From contig NZ_BCQG01000020.1 of assembly GCF_001544315.1 (NCBI RefSeq), positions 1 to 61,539 of the forward strand: DNA of 61,539 nt, written 5' to 3'. Below, piece after piece: positions 8,792-18,177 of the stretch. The position numbers and the translations under genes are program-made. Each line of letters starts with the position of its first letter. Position 1 is the stretch's first letter. Source of the DNA: Geobacillus jurassicus NBRC 107829. Lineage in GTDB: Bacteria; Bacillota; Bacilli; Bacillales; Anoxybacillaceae. The notes beneath the pieces were generated by a model. It was not told where the DNA came from. It saw only the letters and a program-made list of their open reading frames with translations, and did not search any database.

Positions 8792-8809
8792 ATAAGAACA
8801 AGGCTTAGC

Positions 8810-10270
8810 TTACGTTTCTTTTTGGTAGCGCAAAATCGGTTTGCGCGCCGCGGTCGTTTCGTCGAGCCGCTTGACGACCGTCGTATGCGGCGCTTCTTGA
8901 ACGATTTCCGGATTTTCCTCCGCCTCTTTGGCGATTTGGATCATTGCTTCAATAAACGCATCGAGCGTCTCTTTCGACTCCGTCTCCGTCGGCTCGATCA
9001 TCATGCATTCTTCGACGATGAGCGGGAAGTAAATCGTCGGCGGATGGAACCCGAAATCAAGCAGCCTCTTGGCGATGTCGAGCGTTCTGACGCCGAGCTT
9101 CTTTTGCCGCCGGCCGGAGAGGACGAACTCATGCTTGCAATGGCGGTCATACGGCAAATCGTAATATTCGGCAAGCCGGCGCATCATATAGTTGGCGTTT
9201 AACACAGCGTACTCGCTCACCGCTTTTAAGCCGTCCGGCCCCATCGAGCGGATGTACGTGTACGCCCGGACGTTGATGCCGAAATTGCCGTAAAACGGCT
9301 TGACGCGGCCGATCGATTGCGGGCGGTCGTAATCAAGGTAATAGCCGTTTTCCCCTTTTTCGATGACCGGCTTCGGCAAAAACGGAATGAGGTCGGCTTT
9401 CACCCCGACCGGGCCGGAGCCTGGGCCTCCGCCGCCGTGCGGGCCGGTGAACGTTTTGTGCAAGTTCAAATGGACGACGTCAAAACCCATGTCGCCCGGG
9501 CGCGCCTTGCCAAGAATGGCGTTTAAATTCGCGCCGTCATAATACAGCTTGCCGCCGGCTTCGTGAACGATTTCGGCCATTTCGACAATATGCTCTTCAA
9601 ACAGCCCGAGCGTGTTCGGGTTCGTGAGCATAAGCGCCGCTGTATCCGGACCGACGACGCGTTTTAAGTCATCCAAATCGACAAGCCCGTCAACCGTCGA
9701 GCGGACCGTGACCGTTTCAAAGCCGGCCACCGTGGCCGACGCCGGGTTCGTGCCATGCGCCGAATCCGGAACGATCACTTTCGTCCGTCCGAAGTCGCCG
9801 TTTGCTTCATGATAAGCGCGGATCATCATCAGCCCCGTCCACTCGCCGTGGGCGCCGGCCGCCGGCTGCAAGGTGACGGCATCCATGCCGGTGATTTCTT
9901 TTAAATGTTCCTGCAAGTCGTACATCAACTCGAGCGCCCCTTGCACCGTTTCTTCCGGCTGAAGCGGATGGATGTGGGCGAACCCAGCGAGGCGGGCGAC
10001 GTTTTCATTAATTTTCGGATTGTATTTCATCGTGCACGACCCAAGCGGATAAAACCCGGAATCGACGCCGTGGTTTCGTTTCGACAGCGCCGTATAATGG
10101 CGCATTAAGTCCAGCTCGGACACTTCCGGCAGCTCCGGCTCTTCGGTGCGCAAGTAGTCGGCCGGAACAAGCTCGCTGACGTCGACAGCCGGAACGTCCA
10201 ACGCCGGCAGACTGTAGGCGATGCGGCCCGGCTTGCTTCGTTCGAAAATGAGCGGTTGATCATTACGCAT
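8810..10270 (-). CDS. gcvPB: Glycine dehydrogenase (P protein) subunit 2
   Basis: The C-terminal-type half of the split glycine decarboxylase, 486 residues against 488 in B. subtilis. With GcvPA it decarboxylates glycine and loads the aminomethyl group onto the lipoyl arm of GcvH. The pyridoxal phosphate lysine is in [15 protein letters not shown]. The open frame runs 45 codons further up, into gcvPA, but GGGGG six bases before ATG at 10270 fixes the start. ATG at 10276 is in frame but too close to that site. The gene overlaps the end of gcvPA by 8 bases, implying translational coupling. Confidence 0.95.
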   Translation of the reverse strand: MRNDQPLIFERSKPGRIAYSLPALDVPAVDVSELVPADYLRTEEPELPEVSELDLMRHYTALSKRNHGVDSGFYPLGSCTMKYNPKINENVARLAGFAHIHPLQPEETVQGALELMYDLQEHLKEITGMDAVTLQPAAGAHGEWTGLMMIRAYHEANGDFGRTKVIVPDSAHGTNPASATVAGFETVTVRSTVDGLVDLDDLKRVVGPDTAALMLTNPNTLGLFEEHIVEMAEIVHEAGGKLYYDGANLNAILGKARPGDMGFDVVHLNLHKTFTGPHGGGGPGSGPVGVKADLIPFLPKPVIEKGENGYYLDYDRPQSIGRVKPFYGNFGINVRAYTYIRSMGPDGLKAVSEYAVLNANYMMRRLAEYYDLPYDRHCKHEFVLSGRRQKKLGVRTLDIAKRLLDFGFHPPTIYFPLIVEECMMIEPTETESKETLDAFIEAMIQIAKEAEENPEIVQEAPHTTVVKRLDETTAARKPILRYQKET

Positions 10271-11609
10271 GGCCATCCCCCAATTCATTGACAAACCGAT
10301 CGATTTCTTCTTTCGTCCGCAGTTCCGTGACAGCAACAAGCATATGGCCCGCCAGCTCCGGATAATCGCGGCCAAGGTCATAGCCGCCGATGATCCCCTT
10401 CTCAAGCAGGCGTCCGTTCACCTCATCCACCGGCCGGCCGAGCCGGATGACAAACTCGTTGAAAAACGGACCGGCAAACGGCGACGCGAACCCGCGCTGC
10501 TCGAGTGCACTTTTCGCATAATGCGCCTTTTGCATGTTCATCGCCGCCATTTCTTTCACGCCCCGCTTGCCGAGCGCCGACAGCGCCACCGAAGCGGCCA
10601 AGGCGTTTAACGCCTGATTGGAGCAAATGTTGGACGTCGCCTTGTCGCGGCGGATGTGCTGTTCGCGCGCCTGGAGCGTCAACACAAATCCGCGGCGCCC
10701 GTCCTCATCGGTCGTTTGTCCGACGAGCCGCCCCGGAATTTTGCGCATGAGCGGCGTTTTGACGGCGAAATAGCCGCAATGCGGGCCGCCAAACTGCGTT
10801 GGAATGCCAAACGGCTGCATGTCGCCGACGACAATGTCGGCGCCAAACGCCCCAGGCGCAGTCAAAATGCCGAGCGCAAGCGGGTTGCTGGCGACGACGA
10901 ATAAGCTTTTCTTTTCATGGACGAGCGGCTCGATCGCTTTTAACGGCTCAATTTGACCGAAAAAGTTCGGGTATTGGACAACGACGCACGCCACATCGTC
11001 CCCCATCTCCGCTTCAAGCGCCGCAAGATCCGTAACACCGCCATCGTACGGAATTTCTTTCACTTCGAGCTGCTGCCCTTTGGCATACGTACGCACAACT
11101 TCCCGATATTGCGGATGAACGGCGCTCGAGATGAGCACTTTCTTCCGTTTCGTATGCGCAACGCTAAGGAGCATCGCTTCGGCAAGCGCTGTACCGCCGT
11201 CATACATCGACGAGTTGGCGACATCCATGCCGGTCAGCTCGCATACCATCGTTTGAAATTCGAAAATCGCCTGCAGCTCGCCTTGGGAAATTTCCGGCTG
11301 ATACGGGGTATACGCGGTATAAAATTCAGAGCGCGACAACACATGGTCTACCACCGCTGGAATGTAATGGTCGTACACCCCAGCGCCTAAAAAGGAAACG
11401 TATTGTTTCAGATTGGCATTTTTTTCCGCTAAAGCAACAAGCTCCTTCCACAACTCCGGCTCCGATTTGGCCGGTTTCACCTTCATCTCGCCGCGGAAGC
11501 GGACTTGTTCCGGAATGTCGGCGAACAAATCATCGATCGAGGCAACGCCGATCGTTTTCAGCATCTCTCGTTTGTCTTCTTCCGTCATCGGCAAATAACG
11601 GTGGAGCAC
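10263..11609 (-). CDS. gcvPA: Glycine dehydrogenase (P protein) subunit 1
   Basis: The N-terminal-type half of the split glycine decarboxylase. It has 448 residues if it starts at the GTG chosen here ([12 protein letters not shown]), identical to the B. subtilis length. AGGGG stands eight bases upstream of that GTG; a frame open 13 codons further upstream has no better site. Middle gene of gcvT-gcvPA-gcvPB, 35 bases after gcvT. Confidence 0.95.
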   Translation of the reverse strand: MLHRYLPMTEEDKREMLKTIGVASIDDLFADIPEQVRFRGEMKVKPAKSEPELWKELVALAEKNANLKQYVSFLGAGVYDHYIPAVVDHVLSRSEFYTAYTPYQPEISQGELQAIFEFQTMVCELTGMDVANSSMYDGGTALAEAMLLSVAHTKRKKVLISSAVHPQYREVVRTYAKGQQLEVKEIPYDGGVTDLAALEAEMGDDVACVVVQYPNFFGQIEPLKAIEPLVHEKKSLFVVASNPLALGILTAPGAFGADIVVGDMQPFGIPTQFGGPHCGYFAVKTPLMRKIPGRLVGQTTDEDGRRGFVLTLQAREQHIRRDKATSNICSNQALNALAASVALSALGKRGVKEMAAMNMQKAHYAKSALEQRGFASPFAGPFFNEFVIRLGRPVDEVNGRLLEKGIIGGYDLGRDYPELAGHMLVAVTELRTKEEIDRFVNELGDGHA

Positions 11610-11644
11610 AGCGCTTTTCCCCTTTCCTTGTCGCTTTGAAATCG

Positions 11645-12739
11645 TCACTTCGTCCGCTTGTAAAACGGAGTCGGCACGATGTTCGCTTTCAGCCGTCTAC
11701 CGCGGATGTCCACTTCAATTTCTCGGCCGACAGCGGCCGCATCAGCCTTCACTAGAGCCAAGCCAATGTTTTTCTTCAACGTCGGCGATTGCGTGCCGGT
11801 GGTGACAACGCCGACTTCTTCGCCGCCGGCGAACACACGGTAGCCTTGGCGTGGAATGCCTTTGTCAATCATTTCGATGCCGACAAGCCGGCGCGGCGGC
11901 CCCGCCTCTTTTTGCCGCTTCAGCGCCGCTTGGCCAATAAACGGCGTCGCCTTTTCCGTTTTCACCGCAAAGCCGAGCCCGGCTTCAAGCGGCGAAATCG
12001 ATTCCGACAGCTCTTGGCCGTAAAGCGGCAGGCACGCTTCAAACCGGAGCGTGTCGCGCGCGCCCAACCCGCATGGGAGGACGCCGTCTTCGGCTCCAGC
12101 GGTGAGGATCGCATCCCATAGCGCAACGGCATCTTTTGCTTGGCAATATAGTTCAAACCCGTCTTCGCCGGTGTAGCCGGTGCGCGAAACGAGCGCCTTC
12201 ACGCCAGAGACTTCGACGCCGTCGGCGAATGAAAACGGGCGCAGCGTGGACAAATCAAAATCGGTCAATCGCTGCAGGACGCGCTCTGCTGCCGGTCCTT
12301 GCAAAGCAAGCTGAGCCGTTTCGGCCGATACGTCTTGGAGCTCGACTCCCTCATCATTGTGCTCGCTCAGCCACGCAAAATCTTTTTCCGTGTTCGCGGC
12401 GTTGACGACAAGCAAGTAGTCATCCTCTGCTTTTTGATAAATGAGCAAATCATCGACCGTACCGCCGTTCTCATTGCACATGAGCGTATATTGCGCCCGT
12501 CCCGGCCGCAGCTTGGCGACATCATTAGTCATTAGTTTTTGCAAAAACGCAAGGCTCCCACGGCCGCGAACAATAATTTCCCCCATATGGGAGACGTCGA
12601 ACAGCCCGGCGTGCGTTCTAACGGCTTCATGTTCTTCCTTAATGCTCGAAAACTGTACCGGCATTTCCCAGCCGCCGAATTCAATCATCTTGGCGCCATG
12701 CCGGGCGTACACCGAGAATAGCGGCGTGCGCTTTAACAT
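11645..12739 (-). CDS. gcvT: Aminomethyltransferase (T protein)
   Basis: A 364-residue tetrahydrofolate-dependent enzyme that releases ammonia from aminomethyl-GcvH and makes 5,10-methylene-tetrahydrofolate. The N-terminus [20 protein letters not shown] and the SHMGE motif are diagnostic. The start at MLKRTPL is set by GGAGGGAATC; the eight codons above it are leader. First gene of the operon and directly controlled by the glycine riboswitch upstream. GcvH and the E3 subunit are not encoded in the window. Confidence 0.96.
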   Translation of the reverse strand: MLKRTPLFSVYARHGAKMIEFGGWEMPVQFSSIKEEHEAVRTHAGLFDVSHMGEIIVRGRGSLAFLQKLMTNDVAKLRPGRAQYTLMCNENGGTVDDLLIYQKAEDDYLLVVNAANTEKDFAWLSEHNDEGVELQDVSAETAQLALQGPAAERVLQRLTDFDLSTLRPFSFADGVEVSGVKALVSRTGYTGEDGFELYCQAKDAVALWDAILTAGAEDGVLPCGLGARDTLRFEACLPLYGQELSESISPLEAGLGFAVKTEKATPFIGQAALKRQKEAGPPRRLVGIEMIDKGIPRQGYRVFAGGEEVGVVTTGTQSPTLKKNIGLALVKADAAAVGREIEVDIRGRRLKANIVPTPFYKRTK

Positions 12740-12768
12740 CTGATTCCCTCCTTCGACCCACATGACGC

Positions 12769-12817
12769 AAAAAAGGACAGACTCCCCCTATAGTCAAAAG
12801 TAAGGGGGCTCTGTCCT
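12769..12817 (-). terminator. Riboswitch-controlled terminator before gcvT
   Basis: On the minus strand a long stem pairs AGGACAGA and GCCCCC with GGGGG and TCTGTCCT around an AT-rich loop, then six T residues. Its left arm begins inside the last helix of the second glycine aptamer, so aptamer folding and terminator folding exclude each other. Confidence 0.9.
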
Positions 12818-13010
12818 GGCACCTGAAAGTTTCCCGACGGCCGTTTGGCGCATCCGCTCCGCGGTGCGCGCGGGCCGGTCGGTTTCCTCTTGGGTGGCCT
12901 GCCTGTCTGCAGGCGCTCTCCAGAGCTGCGTCAAGCAAGAGTCTTTTTGCCTGAGAGATTCGCGTTTCCGCTTGCTCCTTCGGCGCTACATTCCGTAGTC
13001 TCTCCCCTTG
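12811..13010 (-). ncRNA. Tandem glycine riboswitch
   Basis: Read on the minus strand from about 13010, the leader shows the two-aptamer glycine riboswitch. The first aptamer runs from GGGGAGAGACTACGG through GCGCCGAAGGAGCAAGC and the conserved AATCTCTCAGGCAAAA to the closing strand. A short linker leads to the second aptamer, with CTCTGGAGAGCGCC, CACCCAAGAGGAAACC and GGAAACTTTCAGGTG before CAGGACAGAG. It is an on-switch in other bacilli: glycine binding prevents the terminator and allows gcv expression. Confidence 0.93.
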
Positions 13011-13194
13011 CCGTCATCCGCCCATCGATAAATTGTTTCCAAAACGGGCATACTAACAAACGCCCTCATCAATAAGTCATGCGAATGTTCTAAATTTATA
13101 CTACCATCAACACAGCGAAAGGGCAATAGGAAATAATCGAACTTTCCCAGGAATTAAATACAAAAACGTTCTTATTTTTGTTGAACATATCGCC

Positions 13195-13200
13195 TATAAT
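13195..13200 (+). promoter_or_regulatory. -10 element upstream of yqhH
   Basis: A perfect TATAAT stands 36 bases before the start codon. The -35 region (TTATTT) is poor, so only the -10 is called. Confidence 0.4.
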
Positions 13201-13236
13201 TCATATAAACATTCGCAACAAGGGAAGGGGATGACG

Positions 13237-14901
13237 ATGAACATCGATCTTGAAATGGACGAAACATGGAAGGAGGAATTTTTGGCGCGCGTCGAAAAAG
13301 ACGGCCCGTGGGCGAGCTGGGAAATGTACGAATTGGCGTTGGAAGCCGCTCATCATTTAAGTGTGCCGGAATTTGACGGCTTGCAGGCACCGAAGCATTT
13401 GCCCCACTTGACGATTCTTCCGCACCAGCTTGAAGTGGCGCGCCGCGTCGTCGAAGAGATGAACGGCAAAGCCATTTTAGCGGATGAAGTCGGGCTTGGA
13501 AAAACGATCGAAGCCGGGCTCATCTTGAAAGAATATATGATTCGCGGCCTTGTGAAAAAAGCTCTCATTCTCGTTCCCGCCTCCCTTGTTTCGCAATGGG
13601 TGAGAGAGTTGAACGAAAAGTTTTTCATCCCGGCCGTCCAGCAGAAAAAGAGCTACGTCTGGGAGCAGTGCGACATCGTCGTTTCATCGATCGACACGGC
13701 GAAAAAGCCGCCGCATCGTGATATCATCTACGAGCAGCCGTATGACATGATCATCATCGATGAGGCGCACAAACTGAAAAACAACAAAACGAAAAACTAC
13801 GAGTTTGTGCAAAATTTAAAAAAGAAGTTTTGTTTGCTGTTGACGGCGACGCCGATCCAAAACCGGATCGAAGAAATTTTCAACCTCGTCTCGCTGTTGA
13901 AGCCCGGACATTTAGGCAACGCCGAACAATTTGCCAAAACGTACGGCAAAACGAGAGCCGTACAGACAAACGAGCATTTAAAAGCGCTCGTCAACAAAGT
14001 GATGATCCGCAACCGCCGCGCCGACACGCCGATCGAATGGTCGAAGCGCCATGTCGAACCGGTGCTGATCGAGTTTACGGATGAAGAACGAGAACTGTAT
14101 GAAGCGGTCAGGGCGCTCCGCCACGAATCGTTCGCCGGCTCGTTTTCGCTCATCACGCTTCTTCGAGAAGCGTGTAGCAGCCGCGAGGCGCTGTTTTTAA
14201 CGATGAAAAACATGATCGACAAGTGTGGCGGGACGGTTCCGGAATCGTTGGAATATGTGCTGGAAAAAATCAACGCCGTCACAACGAACTCGAAAGCGGA
14301 AAAAACGCTCGAGCTCATCCGTTCCATTAATGACAAAGTCATTATTTTCACTGAGTACCGGGCGACGCAGCTTTACTTGCAATGGTTTTTAAAGCAGCAT
14401 GGCATCTCATCCGTCCCGTTTCGCGGCGGGTTCCGGCGCGGCAAAAAAGACTGGATGCAGGAACTGTTTAAACAGCACGCTCAAGTGTTTATCGCCACCG
14501 AAGCGGGCGGTGAAGGCATCAACTTGCAGTTTTGCCGGTATGTCATCAACTACGACTTGCCATGGAATCCGATGCGCCTTGAGCAGCGAATCGGCCGCGT
14601 CCACCGGCTCGGCCAGACGGATGACGTTTACATTTACAACTTTGCCGTCAAACAGACGGTCGAAGAGCATATTTTAACGCTGCTGTACGAAAAAATCCGC
14701 CTGTTCGAACGGGTCGTCGGCGAGCTGGACGACATTTTGGCGAAAATGAATCTCGCCAACCTGGAGCACTACTTCGAAGACGCCCTTGTCCATTCGCGAA
14801 GCGAAGGGGAAATGAAAATCAAAATGGAAAACATCATCGCCATGATCGAGCTGGCGGAGCAGCTCGGAAAAGAAGGGGGCAAGCAGCATGCAGCAACATG
14901 A
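13237..14901 (+). CDS. yqhH: SNF2/RapA-like DNA-dependent ATPase YqhH
   Basis: A 554-residue SF2 helicase-like motor. Walker A is DEVGLGKT (Lys about 89), Walker B is DEAH in IIIDEAHKLKN, motif III is LLTATP, and the C-terminal lobe carries EAGGEGINL and QRIGRVHRLGQ (arginine finger). It lacks the extra N- and C-terminal domains of RapA, so it is a compact family member; its target is unknown. ATG at 13231 abuts the AAGGGG site with no spacer, while ATG at 13237 is six bases away, so the latter is chosen. It overlaps yqhG by 14 bases. The pair is divergent from the gcv operon, as in B. subtilis. Confidence 0.88.
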   Translation: MNIDLEMDETWKEEFLARVEKDGPWASWEMYELALEAAHHLSVPEFDGLQAPKHLPHLTILPHQLEVARRVVEEMNGKAILADEVGLGKTIEAGLILKEYMIRGLVKKALILVPASLVSQWVRELNEKFFIPAVQQKKSYVWEQCDIVVSSIDTAKKPPHRDIIYEQPYDMIIIDEAHKLKNNKTKNYEFVQNLKKKFCLLLTATPIQNRIEEIFNLVSLLKPGHLGNAEQFAKTYGKTRAVQTNEHLKALVNKVMIRNRRADTPIEWSKRHVEPVLIEFTDEERELYEAVRALRHESFAGSFSLITLLREACSSREALFLTMKNMIDKCGGTVPESLEYVLEKINAVTTNSKAEKTLELIRSINDKVIIFTEYRATQLYLQWFLKQHGISSVPFRGGFRRGKKDWMQELFKQHAQVFIATEAGGEGINLQFCRYVINYDLPWNPMRLEQRIGRVHRLGQTDDVYIYNFAVKQTVEEHILTLLYEKIRLFERVVGELDDILAKMNLANLEHYFEDALVHSRSEGEMKIKMENIIAMIELAEQLGKEGGKQHAAT

Positions 14902-15682
14902 AATTCGCCGCTTTGTCGAGCGTTACTTTACAGCCAACGGCTGCACGTTTGTGGAAGCGAACGATGATTACCTCATCATCCAGCTGACGGCGGAAATGGA
15001 CAAAGAGCTGATGAACCGGCCGTTTTACTGGCATTACATTGAACGGACAGGCGGCGTACCGCAGCCGATGCAACTGACGCTCATCACCCGCGCCAACGAG
15101 CGGACGGACAAGCTCAAAGGGGAGCGGCTCCATTTCGGAGCCCCCCGGCTGCACCAGCTGTTCCGCTCGGCGCAAAAACGCGGCAGCTTCATTCGTCTGT
15201 ATGAGGAGCCAAGCATGCCGTTGCACGGCAACGCCGCCCTCCACCCGTGGCTTGGCATGAACGTCACGATTTCATATGAATGCGACCGAAAAAAAGATGA
15301 AATCGTTTCCCTTGGCCTTCACCTAATTAGCGGGACGATCATCGAGTCGTTCCACGAACGGCTGCGCGAGCGGCGGCTCACGCCGAAAATTCCTGATTAT
15401 TGTTTCACCATTTCCCCGCTGATTAAGCCGAGAAGCGGCATCGGCCGCATTGAACAATATATTCGCGGCCGCATCGCCGCCGACGACCACACGTGGGCCG
15501 ACGAAGCGCACCGGCGCTGGGCCGACGATTTGGCATTGCTTGATGAGTTTTACAAAGACAGCGAAGAAAAGCCGGAGTGCTATTATATCGAAAAAGAGGC
15601 GCTCGAAAAACAGTACAAGCCGCGCATCACCGTTTCTGTCATCAACGGCGGTCTGTTTTACTTGCTGCCCCGCACGTCGTAA
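14888..15682 (+). CDS. yqhG: YqhG family protein of unknown function
   Basis: A 264-residue soluble protein of a Bacillales family always next to yqhH. No catalytic motif, signal or membrane segment is visible. Its start lies inside the end of yqhH with AAGGGGG nine bases ahead, so the two are translationally coupled and probably act together. A conserved feature is the central YECDRKKDEIVSLGLHL stretch. Function not known. Confidence 0.8.
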   Translation: MQQHEIRRFVERYFTANGCTFVEANDDYLIIQLTAEMDKELMNRPFYWHYIERTGGVPQPMQLTLITRANERTDKLKGERLHFGAPRLHQLFRSAQKRGSFIRLYEEPSMPLHGNAALHPWLGMNVTISYECDRKKDEIVSLGLHLISGTIIESFHERLRERRLTPKIPDYCFTISPLIKPRSGIGRIEQYIRGRIAADDHTWADEAHRRWADDLALLDEFYKDSEEKPECYYIEKEALEKQYKPRITVSVINGGLFYLLPRTS

Positions 15683-15754
15683 ATTCCAACCACCAGTCGG
15701 CCCCGTCTGTCCCGGGGCGCCCTCTCAAACCATGAGCCGATCTCCGGCCGAATG

Positions 15755-15788
15755 AAAAACGCCCGAAGGCTGTAGGCCTGCGGGCATT
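15755..15788 (-). terminator. Terminator of the comG-yqzE operon
   Basis: On the minus strand AATGCCCG-AGGC pairs with GCCT-CGGGCGTT and runs into five T residues, overlapping the last codons of yqzE. Confidence 0.8.
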
Positions 15789-15790
15789 CG

Positions 15791-15970
15791 CTATGGACGA
15801 CGCCGAAACAGCAAACGAAGCGAAAGCGGCACCATGCCAAACAAGCGGTACGAAAGCGGGAGCCGCTCTTGCTTTCGCGCCTGGCGTCGCTGCATCCGCT
15901 CCTCTTTCGGCAAATCCATGTAGGCGACAAACTGTTGGGTGACAAACTTGACATAATCGTTGACCGCCAT
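15791..15970 (-). CDS. yqzE: YqzE family protein
   Basis: A 59-residue basic protein matching the YqzE family (MAVNDYVKFVTQQFVAYMDLP at the N-terminus, shown in part). It follows comGG in B. subtilis too and is probably co-transcribed with the comG genes. ATG at 15970 is used because GGGGAG lies seven bases upstream; the TTG one codon earlier is less likely. Function unknown; the RRQARKQER stretch is strongly basic and the C-terminus hydrophobic. Confidence 0.8.
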   Translation of the reverse strand: MAVNDYVKFVTQQFVAYMDLPKEERMQRRQARKQERLPLSYRLFGMVPLSLRLLFRRRP

Positions 15971-16016
15971 CAAATCTCCCCTTTTTTTCTTTTAGTTTTT
16001 CCGCCTCTTTCCTTTT

Positions 16017-16406
16017 TTAACCGTTTGGCTCGCTCCATTCGACAATATGGAGCGCCGGAAGCGTGACGGTAAACGTGACAGCGCGCCTTAGCCCAGAGGC
16101 TGAGCGGATGGACAAAGCCACTCGGACGCGCGCTTCACTTTCTCGTGTCCATCGGTAAGCGACCGTTCCGCGCGGATAAATCCATTCTCCTTCTTTCCAC
16201 GCGGTTGACGGATCGACCGACGCGATTTGTTCCTTGACATCAAACACCGCCATCTGCACAAGCTCATCCGCCTCGGCCGCTTGCCGGGCCGCATACGCCG
16301 CCTGCCGTTCCGCTTCGTAAAGAAGCAGGACGTTCGCGGCAGAAAAAGAAAACAGCAGCGCCACAACGGCCGCAAGCGGAAAAATGACGCCGTCTTGCCG
16401 GCCCAC
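16017..16406 (-). CDS. comGG: Competence minor pseudopilin ComGG
   Basis: A 129-residue protein with an N-terminal hydrophobic helix (about residues 8-29) and no prepilin peptidase motif, as expected for ComGG, the one ComG pilin-like protein that is not processed like the others. The N-terminus GRQDGVIFPLAAVV resembles the B. subtilis protein. The GTG start has GGAGGAAAG eight bases ahead. A 114-base gap separates it from comGF, whereas these genes overlap in B. subtilis. Confidence 0.8.
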   Translation of the reverse strand: MGRQDGVIFPLAAVVALLFSFSAANVLLLYEAERQAAYAARQAAEADELVQMAVFDVKEQIASVDPSTAWKEGEWIYPRGTVAYRWTRESEARVRVALSIRSASGLRRAVTFTVTLPALHIVEWSEPNG

Positions 16407-16520
16407 CTTCTTTCCTCCCTTCTTCTATTTACCGCCTTTGGAGCGTCTTTCTCCGCCCCCGCTCGACGCAACGATGCCAAACGAGGCGAAATGATGTCCG
16501 GACAAACCAAGCGCCTGCCG

Positions 16521-16967
16521 CTAAAACGCCCGCGCGACAAACGACTCGCAAACGGTGCCGTCGTCGGCCGTCACTCGCACAAACAAGCCATGGGCGCTGA
16601 TTCGGTACGAGACGATGCGCACGTGGCGAAGCGCTGTTTCATTGCCGGCGCCGTCCACTTGACGAATGAGTTCGGCTCTTGACGCAACAACGGAAAAACG
16701 GACGATCTCCCCGCTCCATTTTTGCAAGTAGAGAGCGGTTCCGTCTGTCGACCACTGCTTCGTCTCATTGAGCTCGATTTGCAGCTGCTGCAAAAACAGC
16801 CGCCATTCCAGCCGGGAAAACGCATCTACGGGCTCCGGGGCCAAGGCGCGGACAGATAGCAACGCCGGGACAGCCGCCGCTATCACGATCGCAGCCGCCA
16901 GCGCCAACAACGCTTCAATCATTGTAAACCCGCTTTCTTTTGCCGCTACCGTTTGCCATACCCGCAC
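16521..16967 (-). CDS. comGF: Competence minor pseudopilin ComGF
   Basis: A 148-residue class 3 prepilin. The cleavage motif is ESGFTMIEALLALAAAIVI (Gly before Phe, Glu at +5), followed by the hydrophobic helix. GTG at 16967, preceded by GAGAGGG, is preferred over a frame open 17 codons further. It overlaps comGE by 22 bases. Two cysteines seen in some ComGF proteins are reduced here to one near the C-terminus. Role: minor subunit of the DNA-uptake pseudopilus. Confidence 0.85.
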   Translation of the reverse strand: MRVWQTVAAKESGFTMIEALLALAAAIVIAAAVPALLSVRALAPEPVDAFSRLEWRLFLQQLQIELNETKQWSTDGTALYLQKWSGEIVRFSVVASRAELIRQVDGAGNETALRHVRIVSYRISAHGLFVRVTADDGTVCESFVARAF

Positions 16968-17272
16968 TGTTCCCTCTCGCGGCCGGCGTAATCGTTCCAG
17001 CGCACGCAAACGTTCCACATTCGCCCTCCTTCCTCTCGCGCCTGCAGCCGGAACACCGTGCGTCCGTCAGCAACGATGGTTTCTCCCACAAGCGGCTCCT
17101 CGTACAACGCGATCGTTAACAGCTGATGCGCTTTTTCTTCGAGGGTGAGGCTTTGCCGCTCGACGGCGATTTGCATGAGCAGCGGAAGAAGAACCGCCGT
17201 CGTCATCCATAGGAGCGACAAAGCGAACAACGCCTCCACCAGTAAAAACCCGCCGCTACATTTTTTGCACAT
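16946..17272 (-). CDS. comGE: Competence minor pseudopilin ComGE
   Basis: A 108-residue prepilin beginning MCKKCSGGFLLVEALFALS, with Gly-Phe cleavage site and Glu at +5, then a membrane helix to about residue 33. The frame is open much further upstream, inside comGD, but ATG at 17272 gives the prepilin leader at the right place with AAGGGCGG nearby. It overlaps comGD by 17 bases. Confidence 0.85.
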   Translation of the reverse strand: MCKKCSGGFLLVEALFALSLLWMTTAVLLPLLMQIAVERQSLTLEEKAHQLLTIALYEEPLVGETIVADGRTVFRLQAREEGGRMWNVCVRWNDYAGREREQCGYGKR

Positions 17273-17699
17273 AAAACCGCCCTTTTCCAAGCAAAAAAGT
17301 AAGCTTGTAGTTGCTCTTGCCCCCACGCACCCAAACGGTTCCCGCCTTCTCGATGTTGCCGTTGTCCGTAAAGACGAGCGGGTTGCGCAGCGTGACGAGC
17401 CGAAACCGCCACGGGGAAGGGAGCGAGCGGACGACAACCTGCCGGCCGCTCGCTGCCTCAACCGCCTTGTACTCCGCCCCGCCGTCAGTGAAAAAAATGG
17501 ACACATCGGCCCGATGGGCGATGGCGTATTGCTGCGCTCTATACAAGTCCGCGCGCAACACAGCCAACATATACGCCTCCTCCTGCTTACGCATCGCGCC
17601 GCCAAGCGTTGGGACAGCCAGCGCGGCAAGCAAGAGGACGACCGCCAAGACGATCAGCATCTCAAGCAGCGTAAACCCGCCGTTATGAGCCGCTTTCAC
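17256..17699 (-). CDS. comGD: Competence minor pseudopilin ComGD
   Basis: A 147-residue GspH-like prepilin. The leader MKAAHNGGFTLLEM has the canonical G-F cleavage point and Glu at +5, followed by a 20-residue hydrophobic helix. Start is GTG, overlapping the last 17 bases of comGC, so translation is coupled to the major pilin. Confidence 0.87.
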   Translation of the reverse strand: MKAAHNGGFTLLEMLIVLAVVLLLAALAVPTLGGAMRKQEEAYMLAVLRADLYRAQQYAIAHRADVSIFFTDGGAEYKAVEAASGRQVVVRSLPSPWRFRLVTLRNPLVFTDNGNIEKAGTVWVRGGKSNYKLTFLLGKGRFYVQKM

Positions 17700-17979
17700 T
17701 CACATCACCGTTCGCGCTGATTTGGATCGCATGGCCGTTCGGACATTTGGCCGATTTAATATAGCGGCCGTCGAGCAATTCCTGCACCGTCGGAATTTTG
17801 TTATGCTCCATCTCGTATGCTTTCACCTGCGCTTGCACCGTGTTCAGAAACGCCTCGCATCCTTTCGAATTGATCATGCTGTTGTGTTTTGTAATATTTG
17901 GAATCGCAATCAGCAACAGGACAGAAATCACCATCATCACGATCAACATTTCGATCAACGTGAATCCTTTTTGATTCAT
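17683..17979 (-). CDS. comGC: Major competence pseudopilin ComGC
   Basis: A 98-residue major pilin of the transformation pseudopilus. The leader MNQKGFTLIEMLIVMMV shows the peptidase site (G-F, Glu at +5). The two cysteines for the intramolecular disulfide are in KGCEAF and AKCPNG. ATG at 17979 is chosen because AGGAGG is seven bases upstream; a GTG two codons earlier sits on the ribosome binding site. A 198-base gap with a GC-rich palindrome separates it from comGB. Confidence 0.92.
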   Translation of the reverse strand: MNQKGFTLIEMLIVMMVISVLLLIAIPNITKHNSMINSKGCEAFLNTVQAQVKAYEMEHNKIPTVQELLDGRYIKSAKCPNGHAIQISANGDVSESGS

Positions 17980-18079
17980 TGCCACTCCTCCTCGTATACG
18001 AAATTTCAGAAAGAGCTCTTAGCGAATGACCGGTTCGATCCGTTCCTTGACCATCGAATATGTTCATTGATTGGGCCTC

Positions 18080-18105
18080 GGGAGGAGGGGCGCGCCCCTC
18101 CCCCC
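18080..18105. repeat. GC-rich palindrome in the comGB-comGC gap
   Basis: GAGGGGCG-CGCCCCTC (18085-18100) is a perfect 16-bp palindrome with an AscI-type core. It extends to 26 bp with one mismatch. It lies about 100 bases upstream of comGC within the operon. No T run follows on either strand, so it is not an ordinary terminator. Confidence 0.8.
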
Positions 18106-18177
18106 AAGGAGCCAACACATCGAAGTTGAGCATCATGTTCCTGCGGCGCCGTCCCATCTCCGTTGGATGGAAGCAGC

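Noticed and set aside
18085-18100. Terminator within the comG operon
   Set aside because: The palindrome has no loop and no T run on either strand.
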